Made by a program: the position numbers and the translations under genes. A stretch of 40,312 nt of DNA from positions 1 through 40,312 of the forward strand of contig JADYXQ010000183.1 in assembly GCA_021772135.1 (NCBI GenBank), given 5' to 3'. The DNA comes from Candidatus Obscuribacter sp. (lineage in GTDB: Bacteria; Cyanobacteriota; Vampirovibrionia; Obscuribacterales; Obscuribacteraceae). Of the stretch, positions 31,027 to 39,390 are shown piece by piece. The notes beneath the pieces are model-generated. The model ran no database searches. It had not been told where the DNA came from and worked only from the letters and a program-made list of their open reading frames with translations. Numbering within the stretch: position 1 is the stretch's first letter; each line of letters starts with the position of its first letter.

Positions 31027-31929
31027 CTATTCAAGTTTGATATCGAAGTATTTGCCGTCAGAATAAAGTTTTCCGGCGACGTCCCAGATGCCGGCGGTTA
31101 TTATTTCGCAGCCGCTGCGATAGTCGACGCTGCCATTGCAACACATCAAAATTAGCAGTGCCGCTTTCGCTGCATCAGGACCGCTATGTGGTTCTGTTTT
31201 TGGCACACTACCCTTGATGGCATGATGTAGCAGCATGGCGGCGTAAATGCGTCCTCCGGGCTGACCGGTTGCGACAATGTATTGCAATTCGCTTTGATGT
31301 TTAGCCGCTTTCGGCAGGAGCGCTTTGTACGCTGACCACGATTTTGACGAACCGGGAGCTTCGCCTACTACCGAGTCGTCCAGCGATTTGGCCGCGTGTA
31401 ATGTGGCCAAATCGCCTGTGAGTTTCATCGGAGCAGGCAGTTTGCTTTTTACCTGCTGCAGAACGTCGGCCAGCTTAGCGGGTTTAAGGCTATGAATATT
31501 GTCGCCGTCAAACCAGTCGAGTTGACCGGTTTTAATCGGGCGAACAGATAAATGCCAGTTCGAGCCAATCAACATTTCGCGATCGTGATTGAGAAACACC
31601 AGCACCTGGCCTGGTTCAAATCGACACGAGGCGCAAATGAAATTTTCACCGCCGTAGATGGCAATTTGTTTCGGTGCCGATCCTTTAATAATTTGATTGA
31701 TATCAGCAGTGGCCACCTGGCTGAAAGTAAAGCTGGTGCCTTTTTTCTCCACCTTCTCTAGCTTTTTCACGTCGACCACTGCGATTAATTCCGAGTTGAC
31801 TATCATTTGGTCCAGCGATGAATAAGCGGCCTTAGCCCTGGCTTCAGGAGACATAAATAGTGCTCCCACAATGAAAATAAAAAGAGTGAAAGTAATGGTA
31901 ACTGGTTTTTGATTTAGTAAAGTTGGCAT
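31027..31929 (-). CDS. Secreted protein, tandem paralogue A
   Basis: The 300-residue product has an N-terminal signal segment (TITFTLFIFIVGALFMSPEA) and is closely similar along most of its length to the protein encoded at 31975-32985. Shared landmarks are IAVVDVKK, a C-x-x-C pair in GGENFICASCRFEPG, LVFLN, IGSNWHLSVRPI, and GQPGGRIYAAMLLHHA. The first 140 residues recall the TIMP/netrin-like beta domains seen in secreted bacterial proteins (inference), and the C-terminal third looks helical. The ribosome site is weak. It is preceded by its paralogue with 45 bp between them, so the two are probably co-transcribed after a tandem duplication. The function is unknown. Confidence 0.75.
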   Translation of the reverse strand: MPTLLNQKPVTITFTLFIFIVGALFMSPEARAKAAYSSLDQMIVNSELIAVVDVKKLEKVEKKGTSFTFSQVATADINQIIKGSAPKQIAIYGGENFICASCRFEPGQVLVFLNHDREMLIGSNWHLSVRPIKTGQLDWFDGDNIHSLKPAKLADVLQQVKSKLPAPMKLTGDLATLHAAKSLDDSVVGEAPGSSKSWSAYKALLPKAAKHQSELQYIVATGQPGGRIYAAMLLHHAIKGSVPKTEPHSGPDAAKAALLILMCCNGSVDYRSGCEIITAGIWDVAGKLYSDGKYFDIKLE

Positions 31930-31974
31930 GATTAAGTCTCGCTGGTGCTTTCGATTTCGCGCCCAATTTAGTCA

Positions 31975-32985
31975 TTATTCTAGTTTGAGATTCATGAATT
32001 TGCCTTCGCCGCTCAGTTTGGACGCAATCTCGCGAATGGAAGTAGGGAAGCCTTTACAGCCACTTAAATAGACTACGCTGCCATTGCAGTAGCAGAGTGT
32101 TTCCAGAGCGTCCTTTTGCGCTGCGGCGCTTGGTCGCGAAATAGATTGCGAGTTAAATTGCGAGTTAAATTGCGAGTTAAATTGCGAGTTAAATTGCGAA
32201 TTTGGTTGCGCCGCTGGTTGCGAAACTGGTCGCGCGCCAGGTTGCGTGCTAGTTTTTACTGCCGCTTTTTCGCTTGCCTGCCTGGCGGCGTGGCACAGCA
32301 GCATAGCGGCATAGATGCGTCCGCCGGGCTTGCCCATTACCGCAATATATTCAAGTTCACTCAGGTGCTGTGCCGCCACCGGTAGTATCGCCTGGTACGC
32401 CTGCCAGCTTGCTGAGGGCTCGGCAGCTTCTCCGGTAGCAGCGTCGTTGAGTCTCTCTGCCTCATTGAGCTTGGCCAGAGGCGGCGAAAGTTTCACTTGC
32501 TTCGGTAATTTTGCTTTGATTGATTTTAAAACGTCGTCAAATTTTGTCAGTTTGAGCGGGCTGTGGTGGTCGCGGGCGTACCACTCCAGCTGACCGTTCT
32601 CAATCGGTCTGATTGAAAGATGCCAGTTTGAGCCGATCAGCAAATTGTTATCCTGATTGAGAAAGACTAAGGTTTTGCCTGGCTTAAATTGGCACTGGGC
32701 GCAGATAAAATCTTCTCCCCCATACATTGTTATTTGCTTTCCTGGCGAGCCTTTTAAGACTTGTTCGACATCGGCCGTCGCTTTCTGGCTGTAGGTGCGG
32801 CTTACGCCATGGGCGTCGGCTTTTTCGACTTTCTTGACGTCCACCACGGCGATAATCTGCGAGTTTTTCAGCATTTCGCTTTGCGAGGCAAAATAGGCCT
32901 TTGCCCAGGCAGCATGCGGATATGACACTAGAAGCGGCTCCAGCCCAAAAATGAGCAATGTCAGAATCAGTAATTTGGTTTTCAT
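31975..32985 (-). CDS. Secreted protein, tandem paralogue B with Gln-Phe-Asn-Ser repeats
   Basis: The 336-residue product has a signal peptide (MKTKLLILTLLIFGLEPLLV) and the same domain order as the neighbouring paralogue: IAVVDVKKVEKA, the C-x-x-C pair in GGEDFICAQCQFKPG, IGSNWHLSIRPI, then a helical C-terminal part with GKPGGRIYAAMLLCHAA. It differs by an inserted low-complexity stretch of Q-F-N-S units near residues 264-282, encoded by a perfect 12-bp DNA repeat. AAGGAGAGG lies six bases before the ATG, a strong site. No enzyme motif is recognised. It precedes paralogue A, probably in one transcript. Confidence 0.78.
   Translation of the reverse strand: MKTKLLILTLLIFGLEPLLVSYPHAAWAKAYFASQSEMLKNSQIIAVVDVKKVEKADAHGVSRTYSQKATADVEQVLKGSPGKQITMYGGEDFICAQCQFKPGKTLVFLNQDNNLLIGSNWHLSIRPIENGQLEWYARDHHSPLKLTKFDDVLKSIKAKLPKQVKLSPPLAKLNEAERLNDAATGEAAEPSASWQAYQAILPVAAQHLSELEYIAVMGKPGGRIYAAMLLCHAARQASEKAAVKTSTQPGARPVSQPAAQPNSQFNSQFNSQFNSQFNSQSISRPSAAAQKDALETLCYCNGSVVYLSGCKGFPTSIREIASKLSGEGKFMNLKLE
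32148..32195 (-). repeat. Four perfect 12-bp tandem repeats inside paralogue B
   Basis: The unit GCGAGTTAAATT repeats at 32148, 32160, 32172 and 32184 without change and encodes Q-F-N-S on the minus strand. Identity between units points to recent expansion. The other paralogue lacks it. Confidence 0.9.
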
Positions 32986-33105
32986 AGCGACCTCTCCTTG
33001 ACATTAGCACTGCCGCCGGCAAATAGCACCATGGTTTTCTCTAGTTGACAAGGTTGACCTTTGCCCCTTCTGCTAAACTTTGGCACATTCCATCTCGAAA
33101 AAATT

Positions 33106-34101
33106 ATGGCTAAGCAAAAAAACTCAACTCAGAAAAGCTCCCTTAGTTTCAAACTCGCGCGTCGTCCGCAAGCGGCTAAAATAGCGGCTGTAGCACTGGT
33201 GCTCTGTCAATTATTGAGCCCCGTCTGGGCGCCGCCATCATATGCTTTGTTTTTTGGCTACAACCAGCAAGCTGAGGCTTATAAGCAGCAGGGCGACGCT
33301 GCTCGCGACTCGCAAAATTTCAGCATGGCGGTCAACTATTACACCAGTGCCATCAATATTTTGCCTTATGATGCGGCGCAAAATTTGGCCGACCTTTATT
33401 ATGCGCGGGCCATAGCAAATGACGTCTGTGGCCAGTATCAGCGGGCCACTTCCGACTGGCAAGCGTCGCACGATAATTATGCAAAATGCGTTCAGCAGGG
33501 GCAGAATCAGCCCGGCGTCAACATCAGTTATGACAAAGAGTATGAAGACGAGCTGGGGCGCATGATTAAGTGGCGGGCCACAGAAAATCCCAATAGTTCA
33601 AACTACATGGAAGACGGACCGATGCAGCGTTTTTCTACACCCAGCAATATCAAAGTTTTTATCGACACCGCCGAGGCGTCTGGCTTTTCGTACGACCTGC
33701 GCTATTTGATTTTTCAGGCGATGTATACCTGGTGCAGTTTTTCAGGTTCGCCGGTGCGCATGACTCAATGGAATTCGGCTGACGGTGCCGATATCATTGT
33801 GCAGCGCGCCAACGCTGCCGGGCAAATCGGTTTTGGTGCCGGCGGCCAGACCAATGCTCAACCTAGCGGACAGGGCAATTTCATCGGCAAGAGCTATACC
33901 CGCCTCACCGCAAACTACAGCGGCAGCAACATGAATCAGACCGACAAAGACCGACTGTTTAATCTGGCTTTGCATGAAACCGGGCATGCTTTAGGTATCG
34001 GCGGGCATTCTCCCTCGGGTCTGGATATTATGTATTTCAAGTCACCGCTTTTGAAATTAAGCGATCGGGACACCACCACTTTGAGAATGATGTATCAATA
34101 A
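33106..34101 (+). CDS. Secreted matrixin-type zinc metalloprotease with TPR-like region
   Basis: The 331-residue protein has a long basic signal segment (hydrophobic core IAAVALVLCQLLSPVWA), TPR-like helices (AEAYKQQGDAARDSQNFSMA, about 45-110), and a C-terminal metzincin domain. The zinc motif is LHETGHALGIGGH (H-E-x2-H-x2-G-x2-H) near 293-305, followed by the Met-turn SGLDIMYF. This is the matrixin (M10/M57-like) pattern, so it should cleave proteins outside the cytoplasm. The ATG at 33106 starts the signal segment; an upstream TTG at 33061 is less likely. The thioredoxin gene follows 15 bp after its stop, probably co-transcribed. No propeptide Cys switch was identified. Confidence 0.87.
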   Translation: MAKQKNSTQKSSLSFKLARRPQAAKIAAVALVLCQLLSPVWAPPSYALFFGYNQQAEAYKQQGDAARDSQNFSMAVNYYTSAINILPYDAAQNLADLYYARAIANDVCGQYQRATSDWQASHDNYAKCVQQGQNQPGVNISYDKEYEDELGRMIKWRATENPNSSNYMEDGPMQRFSTPSNIKVFIDTAEASGFSYDLRYLIFQAMYTWCSFSGSPVRMTQWNSADGADIIVQRANAAGQIGFGAGGQTNAQPSGQGNFIGKSYTRLTANYSGSNMNQTDKDRLFNLALHETGHALGIGGHSPSGLDIMYFKSPLLKLSDRDTTTLRMMYQ

Positions 34102-34116
34102 GTGAGGCACTGGGTA

Positions 34117-34767
34117 ATGAGAAAGAAAGCGAATTGGTCTGCACTTGTGGCAAGCCTTTTAGTGGCCACCACTATGGCTGTGGCAACCGGCTCTGGTAGC
34201 CAGGTTTGCGCTGCTCCCGATGCTTTTACCCAAGCCAAACAGAAATATACTGCGAAGAATTATCAGGGTGCGCTCAACGAATTTAAAGCACTGTCGGCCA
34301 AATATCCTACCCGGGCTGATTTCCATTATTATCTGGCTCTCTGCAATCAGTGCCTTTCGCGCACAGCAGAAGCTAAAAATGAGTATAAGTGGGTGATGGA
34401 TAACGATCGTGGTGACTTGAACAGAATGGCCACCGCGGGATACGAACAACTTTCCGGGGGGCGCGCTAATAGCACTGCTCAAGCCGGTTCTGTCAAAGTC
34501 GTGATGGATTTTTACACCACCTGGTGTAGGCCATGCAAAGAAATGGAGCCCACATTCGAAGCGGCGAAAAACAAATTTCGCAGTGTTAATTTTCAACGCA
34601 TAGACGCTGAGAAACCTGCTAATAAGGCACTTGCGGCGCAGTATAAAATTCAGGGTTATCCGACAATTGTCATGCTCGATGGCAAAGGCAATGTGCTTTT
34701 CAATCAGCCGGGGCAGCTGATGGGCGATGATTTCTTTCAATTGATTGAAAAAGCCGGCGGAAGATAG
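34117..34767 (+). CDS. Secreted TPR-thioredoxin fusion
   Basis: The 216-residue protein has a signal peptide (MRKKANWSALVASLLVATTM, cut near VCA), one or two TPR-like helix pairs (about 35-95, FTQAKQKYTAKNYQGALNEF), and a thioredoxin fold (about 110-216). The redox site is WCRPCKEMEP, and the cis-Pro loop is GYPTIVMLDG. Export suggests a role in disulfide handling in the periplasm; CRPC differs from the usual CGPC, so its potential may differ. The ATG at 34117 is preferred over a GTG at 34102. The upstream gene is the secreted metalloprotease, which may be a client. A hairpin begins 39 bp after the stop. Confidence 0.88.
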   Translation: MRKKANWSALVASLLVATTMAVATGSGSQVCAAPDAFTQAKQKYTAKNYQGALNEFKALSAKYPTRADFHYYLALCNQCLSRTAEAKNEYKWVMDNDRGDLNRMATAGYEQLSGGRANSTAQAGSVKVVMDFYTTWCRPCKEMEPTFEAAKNKFRSVNFQRIDAEKPANKALAAQYKIQGYPTIVMLDGKGNVLFNQPGQLMGDDFFQLIEKAGGR

Positions 34768-34806
34768 CTGATTTTTAGTTCAGAAAGGTGTCGTGCTTTG
34801 CCCGGT

Positions 34807-34834
34807 AAAAATGAAACGTTATCGTTTCATTTTT
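34807..34834. repeat. Palindromic repeat hairpin, copy 3
   Basis: Arms 34807-34818 and 34823-34834 are a perfect 12-bp inverted repeat around TTAT with the same GAAACG/CGTTTC core as the copies at 1320-1371 and 14265-14290. The AACGTATACGTT partner is missing. It again follows a plus-strand gene and faces a minus-strand gene. Confidence 0.8.
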
Positions 34835-34924
34835 GAAAACAGACCCGAACAGATCTAATCTGCAAAAAAAACCACCATTAGTACTATAAATTATCGTAGC
34901 AATAAACAACAAAAAAAGCACTCA

Positions 34925-34974
34925 TGGGTGCCCGCTTCTCAATCAAGAGAAAACGGGCACCCAGAGTCTTTTAT
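34925..34974. terminator. Strong bidirectional Rho-independent terminator
   Basis: TGGGTGCCCG (34925-34934) pairs perfectly with CGGGCACCCA (34954-34963), with an inner TTCTC/GAGAA stem. On the plus strand TCTTTTATT follows; on the minus strand the stem is followed by a run of T (plus-strand AAAAAAA near 34912-34918). It can end both the thioredoxin transcript and the opposing one. Confidence 0.85.
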
Positions 34975-35057
34975 TAATAGGTCAGGTGTTGGCCTTGTTG
35001 AGAATCACGCCTGCGGGCAGTCGCTCGATGAGATCCTCACTTGCTGTATCGATTTCA

Positions 35058-35077
35058 TAGCACCACATTTGGTGCTA
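35058..35077. other. Hairpin in the 34768-35114 gap
   Basis: TAGCACCA (35058-35065) pairs perfectly with TGGTGCTA (35070-35077), loop CATT, no T-run. The 347-bp gap 34768-35114 holds this hairpin, the palindromic repeat and the terminator, and no convincing gene; the remaining DNA shows nothing recognisable. Confidence 0.5.
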
Positions 35078-35114
35078 CGTCATTGCGGATTCAGAATGCA
35101 GTTAAGTCCAGAGC

Positions 35115-35579
35115 TCAAAGTGGAAAGAGCAAGCACCAGACCACGGCAAAAAGCACGCCGGCGAGAATCAGCGGCGTTATAGCAGCGGCCATGGCACCGG
35201 TGAGGAAGAAGCCAACCAGGGCTCCAGCCGCCACTGCCAGAGCGAGCGAAGGGGCGTCGCTGTAGGTACGCTCCTTGCGGCGGTTCATCACCATGGTGGT
35301 CAATAGCCACATGGCTTCGAGGGTAGCGAACGCTGCCAGCGCGGGCACCAGAGACTGATGCTCCCACCAGCAATAGACGCCGGTGGTGGCAGTGGCGACC
35401 GCTATGGCGCAGAGCAATTGTAGCTCGCGGCACAGTGCTTCGCGCTTTGCCATCTTGCCGAAGTAGGCGTCGTTGTCGGGATAATCCATCGACGACGTAG
35501 GGCCAAAGACCATGGACATGATCGACGATTCGGCGACGAGGAGGAGAATGAAAGTTGCAGCACAGCTAAGAAATAGCAC
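35115..35579 (-). CDS. Four-helix membrane protein of unknown function, GC-rich
   Basis: The 154-residue product has about four transmembrane segments (1-25, about 55-70, 78-96, and 112-152) and short polar loops (YPDNDAYFGKMAKREALCRE and MNRRKERTYSDAP). It starts at a GTG with GGAG about ten bases upstream. Codons end mostly in G or C, unlike most genes in the window but like the next gene upstream, which suggests the pair arrived together or is under different codon pressure. No family is recognised. The two genes are 81 bp apart on the same strand. Confidence 0.6.
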   Translation of the reverse strand: MLFLSCAATFILLLVAESSIMSMVFGPTSSMDYPDNDAYFGKMAKREALCRELQLLCAIAVATATTGVYCWWEHQSLVPALAAFATLEAMWLLTTMVMNRRKERTYSDAPSLALAVAAGALVGFFLTGAMAAAITPLILAGVLFAVVWCLLFPL

Positions 35580-35660
35580 GGTTGAAGGCTCCGGTTGTTG
35601 GTTTTAGGGAGATAGAAAGGGGAAGGGCACCTTTGTTGTGATGGGCGCCCTCCCTCGGTT

Positions 35661-36917
35661 TTACATGCCGCCGTGATACTGGATCTCGGATGCCATTTTC
35701 TCGTCGTGGTCCTTGATGCCGGCGGGCACTGAGTACTGCGGCATCGCCTTGTAGCTGACCGGCACGTTGAATCGCAAACCAGGGTCTTTGGCGTAAGTGA
35801 CCACCTTCATGACGTCGCCCTTGTCGTCGAAAGGCTTCGACGAGATCACACGGCCGTTGGAGTCGAGGGTGTATTCCACCCTGTTCTTCCAGAACTCGCC
35901 ATCTTTGTGCACGGTCACCGTTTCGATGGTGCCGTCCGGGCGGAAGTCGTAGCGCCGAATCTGCTTGCCGGTTTCGTTGACTTCGATGGCATGCGAGACG
36001 TACATGTTCGGCTTGCCGTTGGCGTCTTTCGGCGCCTTGTCGTCGATTTTCCACTTCTTATCGAGGATGCGCTTGCCGGCCTCGTTGTAGACAGTGATGT
36101 CGGTGGAATACTCCCACTGCTGTACCGACAGGCTGTCAGTGCCGTCCGGGCGGTATTCGTGCATGGTCAGGGAGTTGATGCCACGGGTAGCTTTCACGCG
36201 GGGCTTGCCGTCCTGATACATCAGCGTGATTTCGTAGCTGCCGTAGCTGCGCGCTTCTTTCCAGGCAACGACCTTGCCGTCTTCGGTGAAGTGTTCTTTG
36301 GTGAACGAAGTCTCGCTCGGCTTTACAGCCTGACGCACGAGGGCAGTGCCGTCGGGCCGATAGAGGGTTTCGCTCTCGACGGCTTTGGTCACCAGGTTGT
36401 AGGTTTCACTGCGAACAGTGAGCCCGGTGGCGGCGTAAAAGTCGGTCTGGAAGCGTTCGCCCTTGTCGATCTGGTTGCCGGCCGAAACCAGCTTGCCGTC
36501 GATTGAATACTTGCGTTCACGCAGAGGGCGAAAACCGCTGGCATCACGTTCGTTTTCCATGAAAAGCGGGCCGTGCAGCGTGGCTGCGTCTTTGGTGAAG
36601 GCGTCGCAGTCTTTGTGTTCGGGGGCCGGGTAGTAAACGATCTCGCGGGTGATGCGGGGCAGCTTGACGTATTCCACCACTTTGGTGAAACCGTTGGTCA
36701 TGTCGACATTGTCGACAGCGCCGCCCATACCATCGAGAACGCGCCGTCTCTGGCACTCGTTGCTTTCGGCGGGCAGGAGGAGAATTTTTGGCATGGCGAC
36801 CACTTCAGCATGGCCTAAATTCGAGGGAAGTTCACGCTGGAACACTCCGCCGAAATAGGCCGCAGCCGAGAGAGTCACCACCGCCGCGATTGCCACTGCG
36901 GGAATATACTTTTTCAT
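35661..36917 (-). CDS. Membrane-anchored repeat protein with R-P-D-G-T (YwqK/MORN-like) units, GC-rich
   Basis: The 418-residue product starts with a signal or anchor segment (MKKYIPAVAIAAVVTLSAAA) and has no lipobox Cys. The rest is made of short beta-type repeats around R-P-D-G-T (LYRPDGTALVRQAV, EYRPDGTDSLSVQQ and DFRPDGTIETVTVH), similar in style to YwqK/MORN repeats, which often form elongated surfaces for binding. The ATG at 36917 is chosen because AGGAA lies five bases upstream. Strong G/C preference at third codon positions sets it and the next gene apart from neighbours. No catalytic motif is seen. It may be an envelope protein acquired by transfer. Confidence 0.7.
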   Translation of the reverse strand: MKKYIPAVAIAAVVTLSAAAYFGGVFQRELPSNLGHAEVVAMPKILLLPAESNECQRRRVLDGMGGAVDNVDMTNGFTKVVEYVKLPRITREIVYYPAPEHKDCDAFTKDAATLHGPLFMENERDASGFRPLRERKYSIDGKLVSAGNQIDKGERFQTDFYAATGLTVRSETYNLVTKAVESETLYRPDGTALVRQAVKPSETSFTKEHFTEDGKVVAWKEARSYGSYEITLMYQDGKPRVKATRGINSLTMHEYRPDGTDSLSVQQWEYSTDITVYNEAGKRILDKKWKIDDKAPKDANGKPNMYVSHAIEVNETGKQIRRYDFRPDGTIETVTVHKDGEFWKNRVEYTLDSNGRVISSKPFDDKGDVMKVVTYAKDPGLRFNVPVSYKAMPQYSVPAGIKDHDEKMASEIQYHGGM

Positions 36918-37161
36918 TTGAGTTCCTATATTCTGTTTTTGGGAGCTGAAAGCTCCGCGCGTTGAGAATGCTGCAAGGCGGTGCACCACGTGCATCGGTC
37001 ATGCAGGAGGAAAGGCGAAATTAGTTCGTTCTGGTAGGTGTTGTTGCTTGTTTTTGTTTTTTTGTTTGTTGGAAGAGAACGGACTTACTAAATTACGTAT
37101 CAAGAACAAGATCTACGTGACAACTTAAGCTTTAATCAGGACGCTCTTAACATAGCGTCAC

Positions 37162-39390
37162 CTACTGTGGCGCCGCTAGCGCGAGCAGAGATTGGGCCCG
37201 TCTTAGTTCGCTTTCGAGTTCATCCATGCTGGCATAGCGGTGATCAGGATCTTTTTGCAAGCACTTGAACAAGAGCGGCTCCATCACATCAGGTAAAGCA
37301 ATGTTGCTGTTGATGCTGCGCGGCTGTTTGGGCATTTCGTGCACGTGTTTGTAACTCAATTGCACGGCATTAGCACCTTTGAGCGGCGGCACTCCAACTA
37401 GAGCCTCGTACATGACGCAGCCGAGCGAATAGATGTCTGAGCGGGCGTCCATTTTGTTGCCCATGCATTGCTCAGGGCTCATGAAGAGTGGGCTGCCGAG
37501 AATATCGCCGGTGCGCGTCAAATTTAGTTCAGCCTCAGTTTCGTCAGTGAGCGATTTAGCGATACCGAAGTCGACAATCTTGATGAAGTCATGGTTTTCG
37601 GTGCTGCTGGTGAGAATGAGATTGCTCGGTTTGATGTCGCGGTGAATCACGCCTTTGCGATGGGCGTGGGAAAGTGCACTGGTAGCCTGCAAGAACATAG
37701 TCAAAAAGCGGTCCAGAGGCAGCGGACCGCCCAGTTCAATCACCGGGTCAAGATTGGTACCATCCAGCCATTCCATCACCAGGTAAGCTATAGAGCTTTT
37801 GGTTACGCCAAAGTCGTGCACCACCACAATGTTCGGATGCTGTAAGGTGCTGGCCGTGCGCGCTTCTTTTTCAAAACGCAGCAAGTGCTTTTCGTTGTTT
37901 GATAAATGGGGGTGCAGCACCTTAATCGCCAACCGCGCATCTGTTCTCTTGTGGCGTCCCCGGAAAATCACTCCCATTCCACCCTCACTGACCTGTTCAA
38001 TGATTTCGTAATGGTCGGGCAGATCGAGAAATTCAATCAGATTGCGTTTATCGTAAGGCATGATCAGGCTGGGTTTGCGGCCTGCTGACTCGCCCACACT
38101 AATGCGGGTGTCTGCCACCGGCGAGAGCTTGCCAAAATCTGGTGGAGTCGCCGTTCCCGGCCCTCTGGGCATGGCTTTGGCGGCTTCTTCGGGGCCACGA
38201 ATGGACAACCCAGATTTGCCTCCAGTGGTGGTGCCGATTTTGTGGCCTTTTAAGAGGCTAGCAGAGCTATCGGAGCTATTGGCAGGAATGGTGGAAGATT
38301 TTGCGCTCACTAAAGGCTCTGGAGCCCCGGCCGAATAGCGGTTAATAAGGCGTTTGGCCAGCAGTGCCACAGTAAGCGATAGTGCCGGGCCCCGAGCGTC
38401 TGCAATCAGGTGCTTATAGCGAAAATGCGCGTAAGCCAGGCGGCGCAAATCGAGCACGCAATCCCACAGTGATTGCAGCGATTCTTTGCGGTCTTTGCGG
38501 GTGGGCAATTTGAATTCTTTTGCTGAGGGCAAACTGCGCATTTGCACAAATAAGTCGACGCCCATGCAAGCGAGCAAAGAAATTAAGAAGAGCACCAGTG
38601 GTAGTGCGCCGTTGGCGGAGATAAAATTGAAAAAGCTGGCACCCCACTGAAATGCCCCTGGTGTCTGATTGTAGTTCAGGGCCAGGTGGTCGATGATAGA
38701 GATAACCAGCCCGAGAGTGGCCACGCCCATCCAGGCTTTGCCTGTATGACGAAAGAGCCAGCCCAGGCCGATTGTCGCCGCTGCCAGACCGGTCCAGATG
38801 CCATGGCCGGAAATCACCCGCCCGTTAATCAATTCAGACGACGGCAACCAGACCGAAAGATTGTTCAAAGCGGCATGGCTGGCGGCATGTGCGTAAGCGT
38901 CTTCGACAAAAGCAAAGCCGGCACCGATGCACGCACCCATGAGCAAAACGTCGGTGGCGCCCAGCGCCCAGGTGCTGAAGGAGCGACCGCGCCAGAGCAA
39001 AAGCAAGAGCGGTAAAAGCTTGAAGCATTCTTCTAAGGGCACGGTGATGAAAGGGCGAATGGGCGAAGTGCCTAAAAGCGGCATCAGCGGCAGACAAATG
39101 AGCATGGTCAGACCCATCACCAGACCACCGGCAAAAAAGCAGGTGCCGAGGCGCTGAATAGAGACACTGCGTGCGGCTGATGTGACAATCGCCAGAATCA
39201 AAACGAAAGCGATGTTGAATGCAAACCAGACGATGCCCTGAATGCCTGTCACCACCATGGTGGGTACGAGCCAGGCGGCGATGCCGATGTAGAGCACGAT
39301 ATGCCGCAGCTGCACACGGCTTGTGCCCAATGGCACTGTGCCCCAGGTGCTGGCTTTATCGCCTTCAAGCCCCAGCGCTTCAGAGTTCAC
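37162..39390 (-). CDS. PrsW-like intramembrane protease fused to Ser/Thr protein kinase
   Basis: The 742-residue protein joins two domains. Residues about 30-285 are a multi-span membrane domain with PrsW landmarks: Glu120-Glu121-x2-Lys124 in PLEECFKLLPL, Glu163 in GAGFAFVEDAY, His196 in GHGIWTG and His235 in IDHLALN. PrsW proteases cut membrane proteins such as anti-sigma factors. After a linker (about 290-455), a kinase domain runs from about 457 to 735: SEGGMG, the Lys in LAIKVL, HRDIKPSN, DFG, and GSPLFMSPEQ. All key kinase residues are kept. It overlaps the small membrane protein gene by four bases. Such a fusion could link phosphorylation to regulated proteolysis. Confidence 0.9.
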   Translation of the reverse strand: MNSEALGLEGDKASTWGTVPLGTSRVQLRHIVLYIGIAAWLVPTMVVTGIQGIVWFAFNIAFVLILAIVTSAARSVSIQRLGTCFFAGGLVMGLTMLICLPLMPLLGTSPIRPFITVPLEECFKLLPLLLLLWRGRSFSTWALGATDVLLMGACIGAGFAFVEDAYAHAASHAALNNLSVWLPSSELINGRVISGHGIWTGLAAATIGLGWLFRHTGKAWMGVATLGLVISIIDHLALNYNQTPGAFQWGASFFNFISANGALPLVLFLISLLACMGVDLFVQMRSLPSAKEFKLPTRKDRKESLQSLWDCVLDLRRLAYAHFRYKHLIADARGPALSLTVALLAKRLINRYSAGAPEPLVSAKSSTIPANSSDSSASLLKGHKIGTTTGGKSGLSIRGPEEAAKAMPRGPGTATPPDFGKLSPVADTRISVGESAGRKPSLIMPYDKRNLIEFLDLPDHYEIIEQVSEGGMGVIFRGRHKRTDARLAIKVLHPHLSNNEKHLLRFEKEARTASTLQHPNIVVVHDFGVTKSSIAYLVMEWLDGTNLDPVIELGGPLPLDRFLTMFLQATSALSHAHRKGVIHRDIKPSNLILTSSTENHDFIKIVDFGIAKSLTDETEAELNLTRTGDILGSPLFMSPEQCMGNKMDARSDIYSLGCVMYEALVGVPPLKGANAVQLSYKHVHEMPKQPRSINSNIALPDVMEPLLFKCLQKDPDHRYASMDELESELRRAQSLLALAAPQ

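Noticed and set aside
32148-32195. CRISPR-like array
   Set aside because: Units of 12 bp are contiguous without spacers and stay in frame within a coding region.
33060-33085. A third TGCC box upstream of the metalloprotease
   Set aside because: TGCCCC and TGCTAA are 9 bp apart, not 11, and no further repeat or 10-bp-spaced -10 follows.
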